A stretch of 64,000 nucleotides of DNA from Porpolomopsis calyptriformis (lineage: Eukaryota; Basidiomycota; Agaricomycetes; Agaricales; Hygrophoraceae). The position numbers and the translations under genes are program-made. The DNA lies in NCBI GenBank assembly GCA_951640195.1, contig OX621172.1, positions 186,001-250,000 on the forward strand. The letters are read 5' to 3'. This document shows positions 31,408 through 44,198 of the stretch, piece after piece (the first letter of the stretch is position 1; the number at the start of each line of letters is the position of its first letter). The notes below the pieces were generated by a model, which was not told where the DNA came from, ran no database searches, and worked only from the letters and a program-made list of their open reading frames with translations.

Positions 31408-34174
31408 CTAATGAGATTCCACCAAAATAATATTCACAGGCTTATCCTGATGTTGCCCATCTTCGTTCCCTTGTTCATGGCCACTGCCGTCGCCGTCGCC
31501 GTCGTCGTTGCTCTGTCGCCTCGCGAGCCTTTCTAGCGCCTGCTTCACACTTCCCTTCCCACCTTGCCACGTCGCGGCCTCCAGCGCTTTATCGTACAAT
31601 CCACCCCTCTCATTCACGTCTGCTCCCATGAGGCGCAAGGACCCGACGATCTCCTCGTGATCGTTTACCAACGCAGGGTGCAGTATACCACCGTATTTCC
31701 GACGACTCGTCTTGATCTCCGGGTTTCTTTCCAGGAGGAGCTTCACGATACCCTTATGGCCTCTGGACGATGCTGCCTGGAACGCAGTGCCATAAATACC
31801 CCCCTTGGCATTGACGTCTGCCCCGTACCCCAGAAGAAGATTCACAATCGCCTCGTGACCCTCACCCGCAGCTGCGTAGAGTGCAGTGCCATAATACCCA
31901 GGCTGGGCATTGGCCTCTGCGTTATGTTTCAGCAGGAGCTGTACAATCTCCTGATGGCCTTTAAATGATGCTACTTGGAGTGCACTGCCATGGAAATCTG
32001 AGTGTGCATTCACATTAGCTTCATTGTCCAGGAGGAGCTGCACAATTCCTAGATGGCCCCTCTGTGAAGCTGCAAAGAGTGGGGTATGACAGACTCCACC
32101 ATACAGATTAGGCTCCGCCCCATTTTGCAGAAGAAGCTTCACAATACCCTCGTGGCCTTTAGCCGCGGCAGCTTGAAGTGCATTACAAAACCTCCCACCA
32201 GTCGCGTTGGGGTCAGCATCGTTTTTAAGAAGCCATGACACGGCTGGGACTAAGCCAGCTAAGGAGGCATAATACAGGGGAGGTGGGACCCCCTCCGACA
32301 GGTCAAGCGATTGCTTTGTGTCAACATTGAAAAGCCAAACCCATGTGAGGAAGGGCAGGGTTGGGGAAGGGTGAAGTAGGGTCGTAATTAGGTTCAGTTC
32401 AGGGCCTTTAAGACATCCAGATTTGGCGTGAAAGATCCAGTATTTAGCAGCGTAGTCCGCGAGCGGGAATTTTTGAGCGGTCTCTGAGTTTAGGATATCC
32501 TCGTCCTCGAATTGCAAAAGGTAGGTCAAACACGTCTCCGCTATAAGCGAGTGGGAGTGTTTCTCGTCGATAGTGAAACCTGGGGTCCCGTGCCGATCGT
32601 TCGGGTTTAGGAGGTACTCTTTGACCGACATATGAGCAAGCTTAATCGTTCCTGTGGCGTCTGTCAGTAGGACGAACCCGGTTATCAGTCAAGCTTTTTA
32701 CCGTCTGTGTACGTCACGAGACTTGAGCAGACACGCATCACAGATTGGGGATCACGGTAAACACGGGAAGGTTTAAAACGCGGGGGACGCCCGTGCTCAG
32801 TGACGACACCGGTAATTTGGGCCAGTTCTTCAAGTCGTAATGGGCGAGCAGAAAATGCAAGCCATTGCAGGAACTTGAGGACGTGCCCGCGGTGTTTATT
32901 GTCGATTTTCGAGACGATGAGGTCATAAAATTCGTCCAAACCACTCGGGAGGGTGTTCATTTGCTCTTCCAGGTCCTCGTCACTAAAACAATTTTGTAAT
33001 TCGTCTATCTGCAATGAGATTAACCGGAACCTGAGACGATAGTTTAAGTGTTACTTGAACAAACGAAAGATGTTTCTAAAAAAAAGCGTACATTCCGTCT
33101 GCTCTTGAGAGTAGATTATCTTTGATTTTTTGTTGAATTTCTTCGTCCCATTGGTCTGACAACGTCGTTTTAAGCATATGATTGACGTATGCTTCAATAT
33201 CGGCATGAACGAGTTGGGATGTCATAAGTATATTGTCGGGATCAACTCGCTGGAGTCGATCGGTGACGGGCACCTCATTCCGACTGGTAATGAGCAGATG
33301 TAGTTTTCCGGCCTTCCAACTTGTGATCTGTTCGATCCAGTTCAAGATCTCCTTTCGCTCGGTACACTCGTCAAGGGAGTCAACGATGATATACACTTGA
33401 TGAAATAGGCTGAGAATATCGAGAAGGGTGGTCTGGAGAGCAGCGATGGAGGGTTGGGAACCGCCGTTGTGACAATGATCGTAGAGGGCCTTCAAGGGAG
33501 GAGGAATGCCGCCACATCGAGAGGAGAGCTGTCTGATGAGAGAGCGGATAAGATTTGAGAGTTGTTGTAATTCCTTCTGCCCGTCTCTGCCGTCGAAAAA
33601 GAAGTATCCGCAAGCGAATATCGGGTTTGCTTCACAATAACGAGTCACCTCCTCGACCGTGGCCGCGCTGTCAACAAACATAGGTTTGAGCAGCCATCCT
33701 GTGGCACAACCGAGATTGCATCACCTCAAGATCGTCTTTCCGCTGCCGGCTGGGTAGTGAACTCAGTATGGATCGATCAAATCACGATTCGTGAGGGGAA
33801 ACTGACGTGTTCCATGGACCCACAGGAAATCATCCGGAGTTGCTTTCCATCGTAGGAATCGCTTCCCGCCGAAGAACCAGCCGCCAGTATTATGAAGACG
33901 TTTCGCGCGAGCTCCTTCATAATTGACAGAAGGAATGGTGGCGGCTAGCCATTGATAAATTTCCGCCTCTGTCGGATATGGGCAGGTTCGGTCACTCGGC
34001 TACCTATGACAATGCAACTGGAAACACACCCTCACTGCGACCGGGATAGATGCTGTATTGATCGCGGCCAGCGATCTGAAGATTGGCGTTAACGGCTTGG
34101 ATCCCAGCGATGCTGACCGCGGCAGATACTTGTAGATCTCCACGGTTGGCACGCTTGTTCAAAGCTTTGAACAT
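31408..34174 (-). CDS. NACHT-ankyrin NLR-like protein
   Basis: A fungal NLR-type protein (predicted signalling NTPase). The ATG at 34174 starts a short N-terminal exon (MFKALNKRANRGD) that contains NLQIAGRDQYSIYPG. The next exon has EAEIYQWLAATIPSVNYEGA, a helical linker usual before NACHT domains. An intron (about 33753-33810) splits the Walker A, which reads HGTPGSGKTIL once spliced. Walker B is VYIIVDSLDEC, followed by LHLLITSRNE. A winged-helix-like region (ARPLRLEELAQITGV, then MSVKEYLL) precedes about seven ankyrin repeats at 31550-32270. Each repeat has the form G-x-A-L-x-A-A-x-x-G-H-x-x-I-V-x-L-L-L. The C-terminus is Asp/Gly/His-rich. The HSL-type hydrolase lies 157 bp upstream on the same strand. 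Confidence 0.88.
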
Positions 34175-34331
34175 CCTGGGGTGGATTGAAGGACGAGGAC
34201 ACCGTGCCTAGCGCCGGTGCCTCGAGGCCAGCCACACATGACAAATCAAAAACGAGGATCGAGCTGTGGGGTTGGTCGTCGTCGTTGACATTGAATTATC
34301 ATAGAGGAATATCTAAGGGGCACTCATCATC

Positions 34332-35760
34332 TCACAACCCCTCCAGCCACCTCGCCAATGCTCTCAACACTTGACCTCTCTCCGGTTCATACCACTCAAG
34401 CACCACAAAATCGTGTATGGCATCCTCACACTCGAGATAAAGTAGCCCTTTCTTCCCTTCTCCGATATCAGCTCTCATCCGATCACGCAGGATCCGAATA
34501 GAGTCGACCGAAGCCTCAAGGCCGCCCGCGACGATGCAAGTCGGCGGGAAGCCGGCGAAGAGACCAGTTTCTATTGGCTTGAGCGATTTCAGTCCCGGTA
34601 TTGTGATTTCGATTGCCGATAAAGACTCGGAATAAGAGTCGAGCTCTAAGGAGGCAGGGGAGAAATAGGGATTAGTACGGATTGCCGACGGGGGGAGAGC
34701 CCCTAGGATGCTGCGTGCGGAGTAACCAGATGTAAAAAACGGGAGGGCAAAGTCGATGTCGGACTTGAGGGTTCTTTCCCAATTCCCCGAAGGGGATAAC
34801 AAAATAACCGCTTGGGGGACTTGCAGATCTGGTACCCTTTCCTCGATTAGGTAGCGGACGAGGGCAAGTGCCAGATTACCGCCTGCAGAATCGCCGGAAA
34901 GGATGATGTCCTCTGGACTAAAACCCATGGTTTTAACGAGGTAATGGTATCCCGCGAGGGCATCAAGGAGGGCTGCCGGAAACGGGTTGACTGGCTCAAA
35001 AGGGAAAGAAGAGGAGAGGCGGTAAGAGAGGCTGAGCACACGGTGAAGGGCGTTGGGACAATGCTTGAGAAGAGAGGTAGGAATTGGGGAGTTATATCCC
35101 TTGGGAGATCCTGTGCCCATCTGGAGCGGGGAGTGAGTGAGATTAACGACAGGGAAGGAAAAGACGTACGATGTATCCTCCACCTGCAATTTCTTGTGAG
35201 TATGAATGACAGACATGGGAGAGGCACTAACCGTGAAAATGATACAGGACTTTCTCTCCCACCCTGGCCGGATGGGCGAGCCCCCCATCCTCATTACGCT
35301 TGCCATACCAATACGCTGGCACTCTAGAAGGGTACACCTTATTTACTTTCGCCATGTCTGCCACCTCTCCCTTTACGAGCTCGGGGGGCACAGGTTCGAC
35401 CCACACGAACCCAGTCTTGCTGGCATTGGAAGGATCTGACCCAGGCTCCGGCTCCGCTTCCACGCTCTTGAGAATGTCAGGCCCAACGGCGAAGAGAAAT
35501 GTGACGGTTGCTCGCGTTAGGAGGGCCATGAACGTGCGAGTGAAAGACCATGAAGGTCTGGGGCGCAAGCTTGGAATGAGAGCTATGAAAGCCCAGTATG
35601 CGACGCGGAAGATGAGGGTTGCGAAGAAATATATAATGTAGAGAGCTTTGAGGGGATGTTTTCTGTATTTGAAAAGTTCGTCGGTAGAGGTGTGCATGTC
35701 GGACTTGACCGTCATCCTCCCAGCGTCGGGTTTATCAACGTCGGTCAGGTTTAACGTCAT
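34332..35760 (-). CDS. HSL-type alpha/beta hydrolase with N-terminal membrane segment
   Basis: Exon 1 (35760 to about 35227) has a hydrophilic start and then a hydrophobic segment (ALYIIYFFATLIFRVAYWAF) that should anchor it in a membrane. It ends at YHFHG. A short intron leads to GGYI, completing the oxyanion-hole HGGG motif of the hormone-sensitive-lipase family. A second intron near the exon with MGTGSPKGYN follows. Exon 3 carries the nucleophile motif ILSGDSAGGNLAL and, near the end, DAIHDFVVLEW with the catalytic His. About 420 residues, intact. Similar fungal proteins deacetylate sterols or hydrolyse esters; the substrate here is unknown. It lies just upstream of the NLR-like gene, on the same strand. 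Confidence 0.85.
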
Positions 35761-37276
35761 CTCGTCGAGGTCAGCGGCTTACACGTTACCGGTGCTTATC
35801 AACCATCGTCTCCTTTGCCTGCTGACAATCCCTTTACTGGCATCTGATGAAAAGACTGTACTGGTTGGTGACATCTTTCGGCACCAGGTGGTGATGCAGC
35901 GATCATGATGCACCCAGTAAGTCCGTTCACCACTCTCCCCCAATGCACAGGTAACCCTACGCACCTGTTTCCAGGGATGACAGGACGAAGGCACAAAGAC
36001 AAGCGATTGTTCTCCCACTCCCAGACACGCGTCGCCCTCTTTGGGGTTTCCGGATTAATTAATACTTGCCGGAGCTCTGGAAATCGGATCCTCTTGGTTC
36101 GCGAGGCCTTTCTGTGGGTTCCCGTTACGAATCCATTGGAACGATCTTAGGGAGCTCAAGGACTGAGCACAAAGGCCCTCGGGAGCTCCCGGGTATCCCT
36201 ATCATTCCGCAGCGTTAGGCGTTATGTCGGCACCATATCCGAATGGCGCAGACAAACATATGAGGGTTCTCTGGATAATGGATTGCCACTACTATCACTT
36301 ACGATCGCTGGAAGATCAAAATGCTACTTTCCTACGAACGGAATATGTGGGCTTTCCCGAAACACTGTGCGGCGATTAATCGTCTTGATATTCGGCCGTC
36401 TGCGCATCCAGACATCAATAACTGCAATGAGCCCGCTGAATACGTCTTCGACAAAAGACGGTTTTAGCAAGATGGGACACCAGGATGCTATCATGAACTA
36501 AAGACTGTAGGCCAGAAAATGGACCCATGATGAATCCTCTGCTATTGCATAAAGTTTGCAGATGGCGTCGTCGGCACCATTGACATAGCGACCCCTATAC
36601 TCACCCGTCAATACACCAATCGATACCCGTCCTATCTAAGAAACTCCCCGATCTATGATATTTTGAAGACGTTAATGCCATCCTTGGATGCAACCACCCG
36701 ATCCTGCCTGTTATTGAAGAAGCTACGCGCGTAATTTGGGACCACTCGGTCTGGCGTGCATTTTCAGTATTGGCGCTAGTCAATCGTCGACGATCGAACT
36801 GTCCGCCCAGGGTGTATTTCAATGATTACTGCCAACTACGAACAATTCGCCGAAAAGTGTGCGGCAGTGCAGAGAATGCGACCACTCTAACGTTGAAGAG
36901 GGCTCTCCCGATGTTGCATTAAGCGAACTTTGGAAACAGAACGTAGCTGTATTCTTTGGGCACGACTACCAGCGGCAGGACATTTATTTGTGATCGGATC
37001 TCATCAAACTTCTCTTTTGCCAAAGGAACCAACGTGTATTCGTGTTGCATAAGCCTCACGATTCATCTTATAAATTTATTGTGATCGATTCACCACTTGC
37101 TTCTTTGGCGCACCTAAGAAATTATTTATATCCCTCGAAAGTAGGAGAGTTCACTCCTTCATAATTGCCATACGACTCATTGGATCCAGAAACGATACGT
37201 GTGCTATCAGGGGGACATGAAACTACCATTAAAAGGATGGAAGAATTGAATGCTTGATAAATGACATATAATTTTA
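35761..37276. other. 1.5 kb without a recognised gene
   Basis: Short frames on both strands (35779-36018 -, 36283-36501 + and others) lack domains and splice chains. The left part must contain the promoter of the HSL-type hydrolase, the right part the 3' region of the FAD monooxygenase. Confidence 0.35.
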
Positions 37277-38537
37277 TCACGGCTGGGTGGGTGACGGAGG
37301 GGGTCCATACAACTTGACGATCTCTACGAATTCTGCGGGAGCAGTGGGGGCGAAAAGAGCATCCAAATTCTTGGCAGATTCCTCTGCTTTCTCTGAAGCC
37401 CTCTGCAACATTGATTTCTCAAATGTCCTGAGTCCCTGGTCAACGTCATCCATTGAACCCCCATTGCGAAGAGCTGCAACGAGCTCCCGACCAAGCTCAT
37501 ATGCATCCATGAGTGCAAGATTGACTCCCTCTCCGGCAAAGGGCGACATAACGTGTGCTGCATCTCCGAGAAGGGTGATGCCTTTGAGCCCAGTTGACCA
37601 CGAGTGCGAAGGTGGGAAAGCGTGGATCTTGCGGGGAGTCATAGGCGTGTCGTCGCATTGTTTTATGAGATCGAGGGTAGCTGAGTCCCAGCCCGGGAAG
37701 AGTGATATGAGGTATTGGCGAGTATCTGCGGGGTTGGCAGGGAGGGGATGTTGGTCCAGCCAGGTTTCAGGGATGCGCAAGCCAACATAGATACGGATGA
37801 GGTTGTTGGAATTGCGCTGAGGGATGAGTCCTTTGTTGTCAGACATGACGAAGGCGATACCATCTCCGACAAGCGTGGCGAGGTGGGGGAAACGGGCGTC
37901 AACATCCGAAATGACAAGTTCAACAAATGTGATGCCTGAGTAAACAGGGACAACTGGAGTGAGGAGAGGTCGGATCCGAGACCATGCTCCGTCGGCGCCA
38001 ATGAGGACGTCGACTGTAATCGAGGGTGCATCGGTGAAATGGAGTCGATAGGAAGAGGTGGGTAATGATTCGGCAGAGACAAGACGGTGGTTCCATTGGA
38101 TGGTATCAGGCTGGAGAGAGTCGAGGAGAATGTCTCGCAGATCTGTCCTAGAAAACATAGGATAAGTAGAATGAAAATAATGTCAATGTAATCGAGATTC
38201 ACCTATCAATCTCTGGTCTCGCGCCACCTTGCCCATCATCGGGATGTCCATCCTCAGGGCCGGTGTCAAACCAAACTCTGCCTTTTGAATCAAGAATTCT
38301 CATCTGCTCCCCTCCTTTCCTGGAAAGTTTTAGGAATCTGTCGAGCAAGCCAGCCTCCTTGATGGCAAGTAGCCCACTCTCCTCGTGCAAGTCAAGAGAG
38401 CCGCCTTGTGTTCGCGCAAAGCGTGACGCTTCCTGTTCGTAAATTTTGCAAGGGATCGAGTGTAGCTGAAGGTACCGAGCCAGTAGAAGACCACTTGGGC
38501 CTGCACCGATGATGGCAATCACAGGAATTGAAGCCAT
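37277..38537 (-). CDS. FAD-dependent aromatic-type monooxygenase (TetX/PHBH-like)
   Basis: A two-exon group A flavin monooxygenase. Exon 1 starts at the ATG at 38537 (MASIPVIAIIGAGPSGLLLA) with the Rossmann G-x-G-x-x-G. The 38588 ATG would only add a leader in front of it. An intron (GTGAAT...TCTAG, about 38150-38208) joins PEIDR to TDLRDILLDSL. Exon 2 has VLIGADGAWSRIRPLL (the DG motif) and GITLLGDAAHVMSPFAGEGVNLAL (the GD motif). Both contact FAD and NAD(P)H. The ending is PPPSPTQP. About 400 residues, the normal length for this group. The substrate cannot be predicted, and no secondary-metabolite partner lies next to it. Confidence 0.87.
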
Positions 38538-38782
38538 TGGTATGATGAATGTTGAGAGATGAAGACGAGCTTTTATGCAAACCTGCAAGCTGCACCGCTG
38601 TCATCGGTTCATGAACGACCGAGTCATTAGGCCGGTTAGTAAGAGCTACGAAGTGAACTCACCAAGTGATCGGACAAAGTTACTGCCGATTACATAAGAT
38701 CAAGGCACCACCCCACAAAGTGACTTCTACGTGAGTTCAGCTACTGATTCGTAGCATTTCTCTAACCTTTCGTGAGCAGAAC

Positions 38783-40289
38783 ATGACTCACTTGGTGCAG
38801 TCATATGTGAAACCGCTACCTATCGAACTTTGGATTGAAATCTTTCATCATTGTCCAAAGAAGACCGTTCACAATGTCTCGTCGACATGTCAAGTGTTTC
38901 GCTTGGCCGTTCTGCCATTCATCTATCACACCTTCGTCTTCTACCCCTTCATGGTTGACGCGTTGTCCCCCGAAGCTTGGAGTAAATCAAAACGGTCTAT
39001 GCTCCCCCCAAACCAAGCAAGGCATGAGCTGCAACGATTAAATTTCTACAGTTCAAACCACATTGCTGTCTGCGTTCGTGAGATCAGTCTCAGTGCCCGA
39101 ACTTCTGATTTTTTCGAAGTTGCTCCTGGAGATCCCGGAGATCCCAATCACCTCAGCCAGAAATTCTACGAAGTCTTACCTCGTTTCACCAATGCCCGGA
39201 TTTTCAAATCTACCTATACGGATCTCGATGGGTTCGCCCTTCGACAACTATGCGAATTGCCCAATCTTCAAACGGTCGATCTCATGAGCTGCAGTGCACC
39301 CGCGACGATGAGCCCTGCTATCAATGGCACTTTGCGTTTGCCATGCTTCAGGTTTTGGCACCTCGCGCCGCTTGAAGCGTTAGCTAAGATAGGAATAGAT
39401 CAATGGTTGTGCTTTCTGGATGCAAACTCACTCCAAGTCCTCCAAGTTGGGCAGTGTCGCTCTTCATCGCTCTTCTTCCACAACATAGCCTCCGCAGGCT
39501 CCTTTCCTTCACTTCACAGACTCAAATTTTCTATTTCAGCAGACATATGTGCTCAGATGCCTCTGCTCTTATCCAAAACTCCTGCTCTCCGTCATCTCAT
39601 CTTATCAGTCTCAATCAGCGACCTTGGTCACTGCAAACGACTCGCTCAAGGATTCCCATCACCTTATACATCACCCACGCCTTATCTTTCTGAATATCAT
39701 GGTCCCCACGAACTACTGCACATCATCCTCGGCCGAGAGGTGCAAGAATGTCAATCGCCATCTTTTCGGCGGCTGAATTTATCTAGCCTTATGCCACAGG
39801 GTGATCCTTCTTATGCGATTCTGGATGCGGTGTCTTCCCACCCTGCATATCTTAAGCAGCTGAAAGATCTCACTCATTTTAGCGTCGAGTTATTCTCGCT
39901 CACGTACAATGATCTTGCGAGATTTTGTTCGATATTCCCGAACCTGCAGGAGTTGTCCGTATTATCGGCAGACCATGGAACACCGGTTACTCAGAGAGTA
40001 TGTAACAGACCAACTTTACGTCCCTGCGATTTAATGTTACATTTTCCAGGGCTTTTTGGACGAGCTGCATGCACTTTCTTTACCCCCCGGGATACGTTCC
40101 TTTACATTGGATTGGATGGCAAATGACGATGAGGACATAGCCGCTAAACATGTCGCATTCAAGGACCATCTTGTCGCGCGATTCTCGTCACTGCAGCTGG
40201 TCTCACTCCGGGTTCGGGGAAAGTCTTCTCTCATGTGGAGCAAAGGTGCATTAGGGAAAGAGATAGTGTCTATCTACAATCCTGGGTAA
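38783..40289 (+). CDS. F-box protein with LRR-like C-terminal region
   Basis: The N-terminus has LPIELWIEIFHHCPKKTVHNVSSTCQVFRLAVLPFIY, an F-box that would bind Skp1 in an SCF ubiquitin ligase. The rest is a leucine-rich, weakly repetitive region typical of the expanded agaricomycete F-box families. Exon 1 ends at 39997, intron 39998-40049 runs GTATGT...TTTCCAG, and exon 2 (GFLDELHALSLPPG) ends at the TAA at 40287-40289. The phases match. About 485 residues. Such proteins recruit unknown substrates. It is divergent from the FAD monooxygenase, with 245 bp between starts. Confidence 0.82.
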
Positions 40290-41244
40290 CCTTGTCGTCC
40301 TTTTTTCGAGGCTATCCAATTCGGATGCTTGGGTAGGGTGAGCTAGGATGCTTGGATTCGCGATTGTAGCCAATCTCCTATCCGTATACCTACTACTCTT
40401 TGTTAATGATTAGAAACTTCTCACTCAATTGATACACGACGACCTCGATTCCAGCCAAACTGTTCGGCTGTGGACAGCTGAACATTTTCAAAGGACATTT
40501 CCATTTGGTAAATTCGGTCGCATTTTAACCTCTAGTTGCACTTTCGGATTCCAACTCCATGCACGGGTTCTCATGTTCTCAACCTTCCGCTTGATGGGAT
40601 ACAGTGTGATTAGTGGGACTAGTTGCGCGGCGGGTTGATGCGACAAATGCCTCAAGTGTTCAGACATCAAGAGCATCCATGCGAAATGACATTACGATAG
40701 GAGAACGAATAAGAAAAGGGTCAATCCTACAATACTCAATACCCTCCCTACCATTCGGCTCACCAGGACAATGGCGGAAGAGGTCGGGTGGAAACGGCAC
40801 TGGGGGGGATGCAGGGATCTGGCTTCTGTTGGTTTCTCGATGTGAAGGATCGTGCGCGAAGCGGGAGGAGGGAGAGGTGGGTCTGGAGTAACAGCCGAGG
40901 GCATTATTAATGGTGATGCGAGAGGCCGATCTGGTTGTGGAGGAGATATTGGATGGACAAACTCCTTGTGGTCTAACTTTGGTGATGGAACAAATGAGCA
41001 GGGTATTTTGCAGGAAGGACATCGACCATCAGACGATGGTCCATAGAGCCACTAAAGTGCAAGGCGATTAGTGGCCCAGGCTCAAGTTTTATCGTCTGTG
41101 GAGGCTTACATCTGAAATATGCTCCAAACAGAATAGTTTCGCGCAACATAACATTCTACAAGGCGACACTGCAACTTCGAAACTAAAATGTTTCTATAAG
41201 CCATCGTTTGATCGGAAAAAAAAAGACAAGAGACACAATTGTTC
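40290..41244. other. No gene recognised
   Basis: A minus-strand frame at 40660-41022 (SFLQNTLLICSITKV, then a Pro/Ser-rich part) may be a 3' exon of the unrecognised gene at 41245-41824. No splice chain could be confirmed. Confidence 0.3.
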
Positions 41245-41824
41245 TCACCAAATTCCACAATCACGATCAACCGGATGTGACACCAATACACGACTTCTCT
41301 TCCTCCTTTCTGAAAACGATGCAGAGCGCCAGGACCGCCTTCTCATTGGCACATCTGTATGCACCGCGATACCCCACTTGCGCCACTCGTCAGGGGAGGT
41401 GTGGATTTCATTCGTGATAGTGTCCAAAGCTGTTTTCATGATTGAGTCGGGTGATTCCGCGCCAAGGTCCAAGTCAACTTCCTCCGTGATGCTACCTAGA
41501 TACAGAGGGGATAGTTGCGGGCGTCGCATGATCAACAATCCGGCTTGAGGGGAGGGAGGAAAGTGATAATGAAATGCACCAGTATCGATATCCAGACCAA
41601 AGTCTTGCGATACTTCGCAGCTTGGGAATGGAACTTGGAGTGAAGGACGCCATTGGCAGCTTTTTGTAGTCGTGGCCATCGGAGACAATAGCAAGGACAA
41701 GCAGCGAGACAGGGGCATTACAGCACGTGACATAGCGAAAGTCGATCGCAAGCATGACGTCACGGTCAGTGCTTAGTGAAAGCCGATCGGAAGATACACG
41801 AAACATGGCAAAGGTAGTAGCCAT
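41245..41824 (-). CDS. Unrecognised minus-strand gene
   Basis: An ATG at 41824 opens MATTFAMFRVSSDRLSLSTD and VMLAIDFRYVTCCNAPVSLL. A change of frame near 41650, presumably an intron, gives SLQVPFPSCEVSQDFGLDID, GAFHYHFPPSPQAGLLIMRR and LYLGSITEEVDLDLGAE, ending at 41245. The composition is protein-like but no family is recognised. A downstream exon in 40660-41022 is possible. It may be an orphan gene. Confidence 0.35.
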
Positions 41825-41994
41825 TGGCCATATTCCTGAGTGAATGCCTCTTAAATCAGCATTTACAACATTTCAGAATTGCAGAGGCAAATGGGAAAGT
41901 ATGTTTACACGCTAATTGTTCCATATTGTTGTTCACACGAGCTCTTTTATGGCAAGTGCATGGTAATGTACTCAGCAAGAGATCACGTCCTCTG

Positions 41995-43989
41995 TCAAGC
42001 ATAAGAATAAAGTTGGAAATTTACCTTCAGGAACTGCTCATCCTGCTTTTTCGCAAACACCTTCCTTTCATCCATCAGCTTTACCCTATACCTCTTTGCC
42101 TCCTCCAACCCAATCGGGAACTCTGCTACCTTATCTATCACATCGCGGACAATCTCAGCAGGGAGCATAGGAAACATCCCCCCCAGATACAATTCTCGCA
42201 TCCACCACTCCTTCTGTTGATATGGCACATGTGCCGATGAGATAATCTCGATATGCGGATCCACCAGAAACAAAGCCAGAATTTTGCGATGTCCTGGTTT
42301 GGTCTTATCGGCGAGGCTGAATGGACTGACTTGGTGTTGGAAGATATTGGGGAAGGTAGCAAGACGACCTTCACAAGTGACAATGTCCCCACTGAATTGT
42401 ACCGTAGATTCCAAGTCCTCGCATCCGAATACCTCTTGAAACAGTTCTCGACTATAATCGATCGCAGTGGCATGGTGCGGGATGACTGCTGTTGGAAGGA
42501 CATATGGCTTTCGGTGATGTTGACATCATCGTAATAGTAGAGTGCTGTAGCACAAATGTGTTCGTTCTATAATATAGTTAACCCCATCATAACAGAGTAT
42601 GTATACACGAACCAGCTGGCCTTCAACCTGCCATGTTTCCCCATTGTATTCTGATTTCTCAGGCGTTAAAAGAATATTGGTGAGCTTCACTATTATCTGT
42701 AACCCCCTCCCCGCAAACTTGCTTTTCAAGTTGAACGTTTCATTTTGCTTTGGATTTATGAACTTGCCTGGCTCGGGTAATACAACCTGTCCGTGGGAGG
42801 CATACCTATTGTCCCCTGTAAGCCATTTAGGACCAAACATGCACTGCGAATCAAGGTCGTAAACAGCCTTGGGGTAGTTTATGCGCCCAGAAGATGTGAG
42901 AGTTATGAGTGGCGCCAGGGTTTGGTTCCAGAGTGGAAGAGTCAAACCAATAATCTGTTCGATGATGTTGTAGAGAGGTTTATGTGTTCGAGGGTGAAGA
43001 TTATTGATGTACGACATGATCCTTTATCCAATTCAGCATGTTTCTACACATAGACAAGAAACAAGTTACCTTATTTTATCGTCATCAAATCTTGCTTCGC
43101 AGGGGAGCCATTGGAATTTACAGCTAAAAGGATCGACTAATTCTCCAGGATTGAAGAACTGTCCATCATATTCGTTCACTTTTGCCTGCTCCTCTGGCGG
43201 GAGAGGTAGAGTCTCGCCCTGTCCGCACATCTTCGCGCAATCCGCCAAGCCAACAACGCTATCGGCTAGAATTCAGGTATGTCCATAGATAACCGGGAAG
43301 AGTGAAGGGTCTACAAGGTCAAGAATGGTCTCATTTGAGCCAGGACGCCAGTTCAGATGATGCTCCGGTATGTTCTCAAGATGCGCAACAGCATCGCGAA
43401 GCGCATCTTTGAGAGAGGGAGGAATAATGGTATCGGATTTAACGACATCGCCATCAAGTGCCGTGACCATGTGTGTTTCTTGGAATAGTTTAGCCTTGTA
43501 TCGCAGTTCGTCAATACAGTAGGAGAACATGAGTTCCGTCATGCCAACATCAGCCTCTGGTGCAAGAGCCTCGGATTTCCATTTGGTTACCATTTCTTCA
43601 TCAAAAACCTGTGTTCAGGGTTAGGACACTATTAAATTACCTGATCATTGCACATACCAAGGTATCCCATCCAGATTTGTCAGTCACATCATTCATGAAG
43701 CGCATCATGATCAACTCTCGCAAGGGAGTAAGCCTCCGCCTAGATCGTTACATTAAATATCAGGTGGTCGAGAGGATGATATAACAAGAACTTGCTGGCA
43801 ATTTAGATGGAGCGCAGTGGGGAAGAGGGGACCCCATTCGCCTATTGTTGGCCCAATCCTCTTAACTACGGTGCCTTCACTCCGTATGAAAGTAAAGAGT
43901 CCATGCTGTGGCATGAAATTGAGTTGGTGGCCAAAACCAGGGAGCTTATGTCTCTTGCAGATTGACTCTGTGTTTGCAGAACTGGCCAT
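41995..43989 (-). pseudogene. DUF4246 family gene, probably inactivated
   Basis: Fungal DUF4246 protein (function unknown; the C-terminal part looks like a metal-dependent oxygenase fold, which is inference). The first exon is at 43989 (MASSANTESICKR, then KLPGFGHQLNFMPQHG). Later segments are LTPLRELIMMRFMNDVTDKSGW, FDEEMVTKW, HHLNWRPGSNETILDLVDPSLFPVIYGHT, DPFSCKFQWLPCEARF and NEHICATALYYYDDVNITESH. The conserved end is GRLATFPNIFQHQVSPF and KPGHRKILALFLVDPH. A TGA at 43273-43275 replaces the Arg expected after YGHT. The frame shifts by one base near 42475-42495, between MSFQQ and the segment DYSRELFQEVFG. One defect might hide an intron, but both together suggest a pseudogene. No transposon is visible inside it. 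Confidence 0.72.
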
Positions 43990-44198
43990 TGTTGGGAGTG
44001 AGCGTGTCAAAGAATGACGGAAATAAATATCTGCACACCTCCTATCGACGAGGTGGAGTAATGAGCATGTTGTTAAGAAGTAAGTTTATGACATCACGTG
44101 TGTTCTTGCCTACGACAAACCAAAACGCCTCTCTCCTCCAAAACCATTGGTTTGGGGCGCTTTCTGGTATCTAGACGCGTGGACTTGTGCTTCAGTTA

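Noticed and set aside
37277..38537. FAD monooxygenase as part of the PKS cluster
   Set aside because: It lies over 20 kb away, with F-box, antiporter, Dicer and channel genes between.
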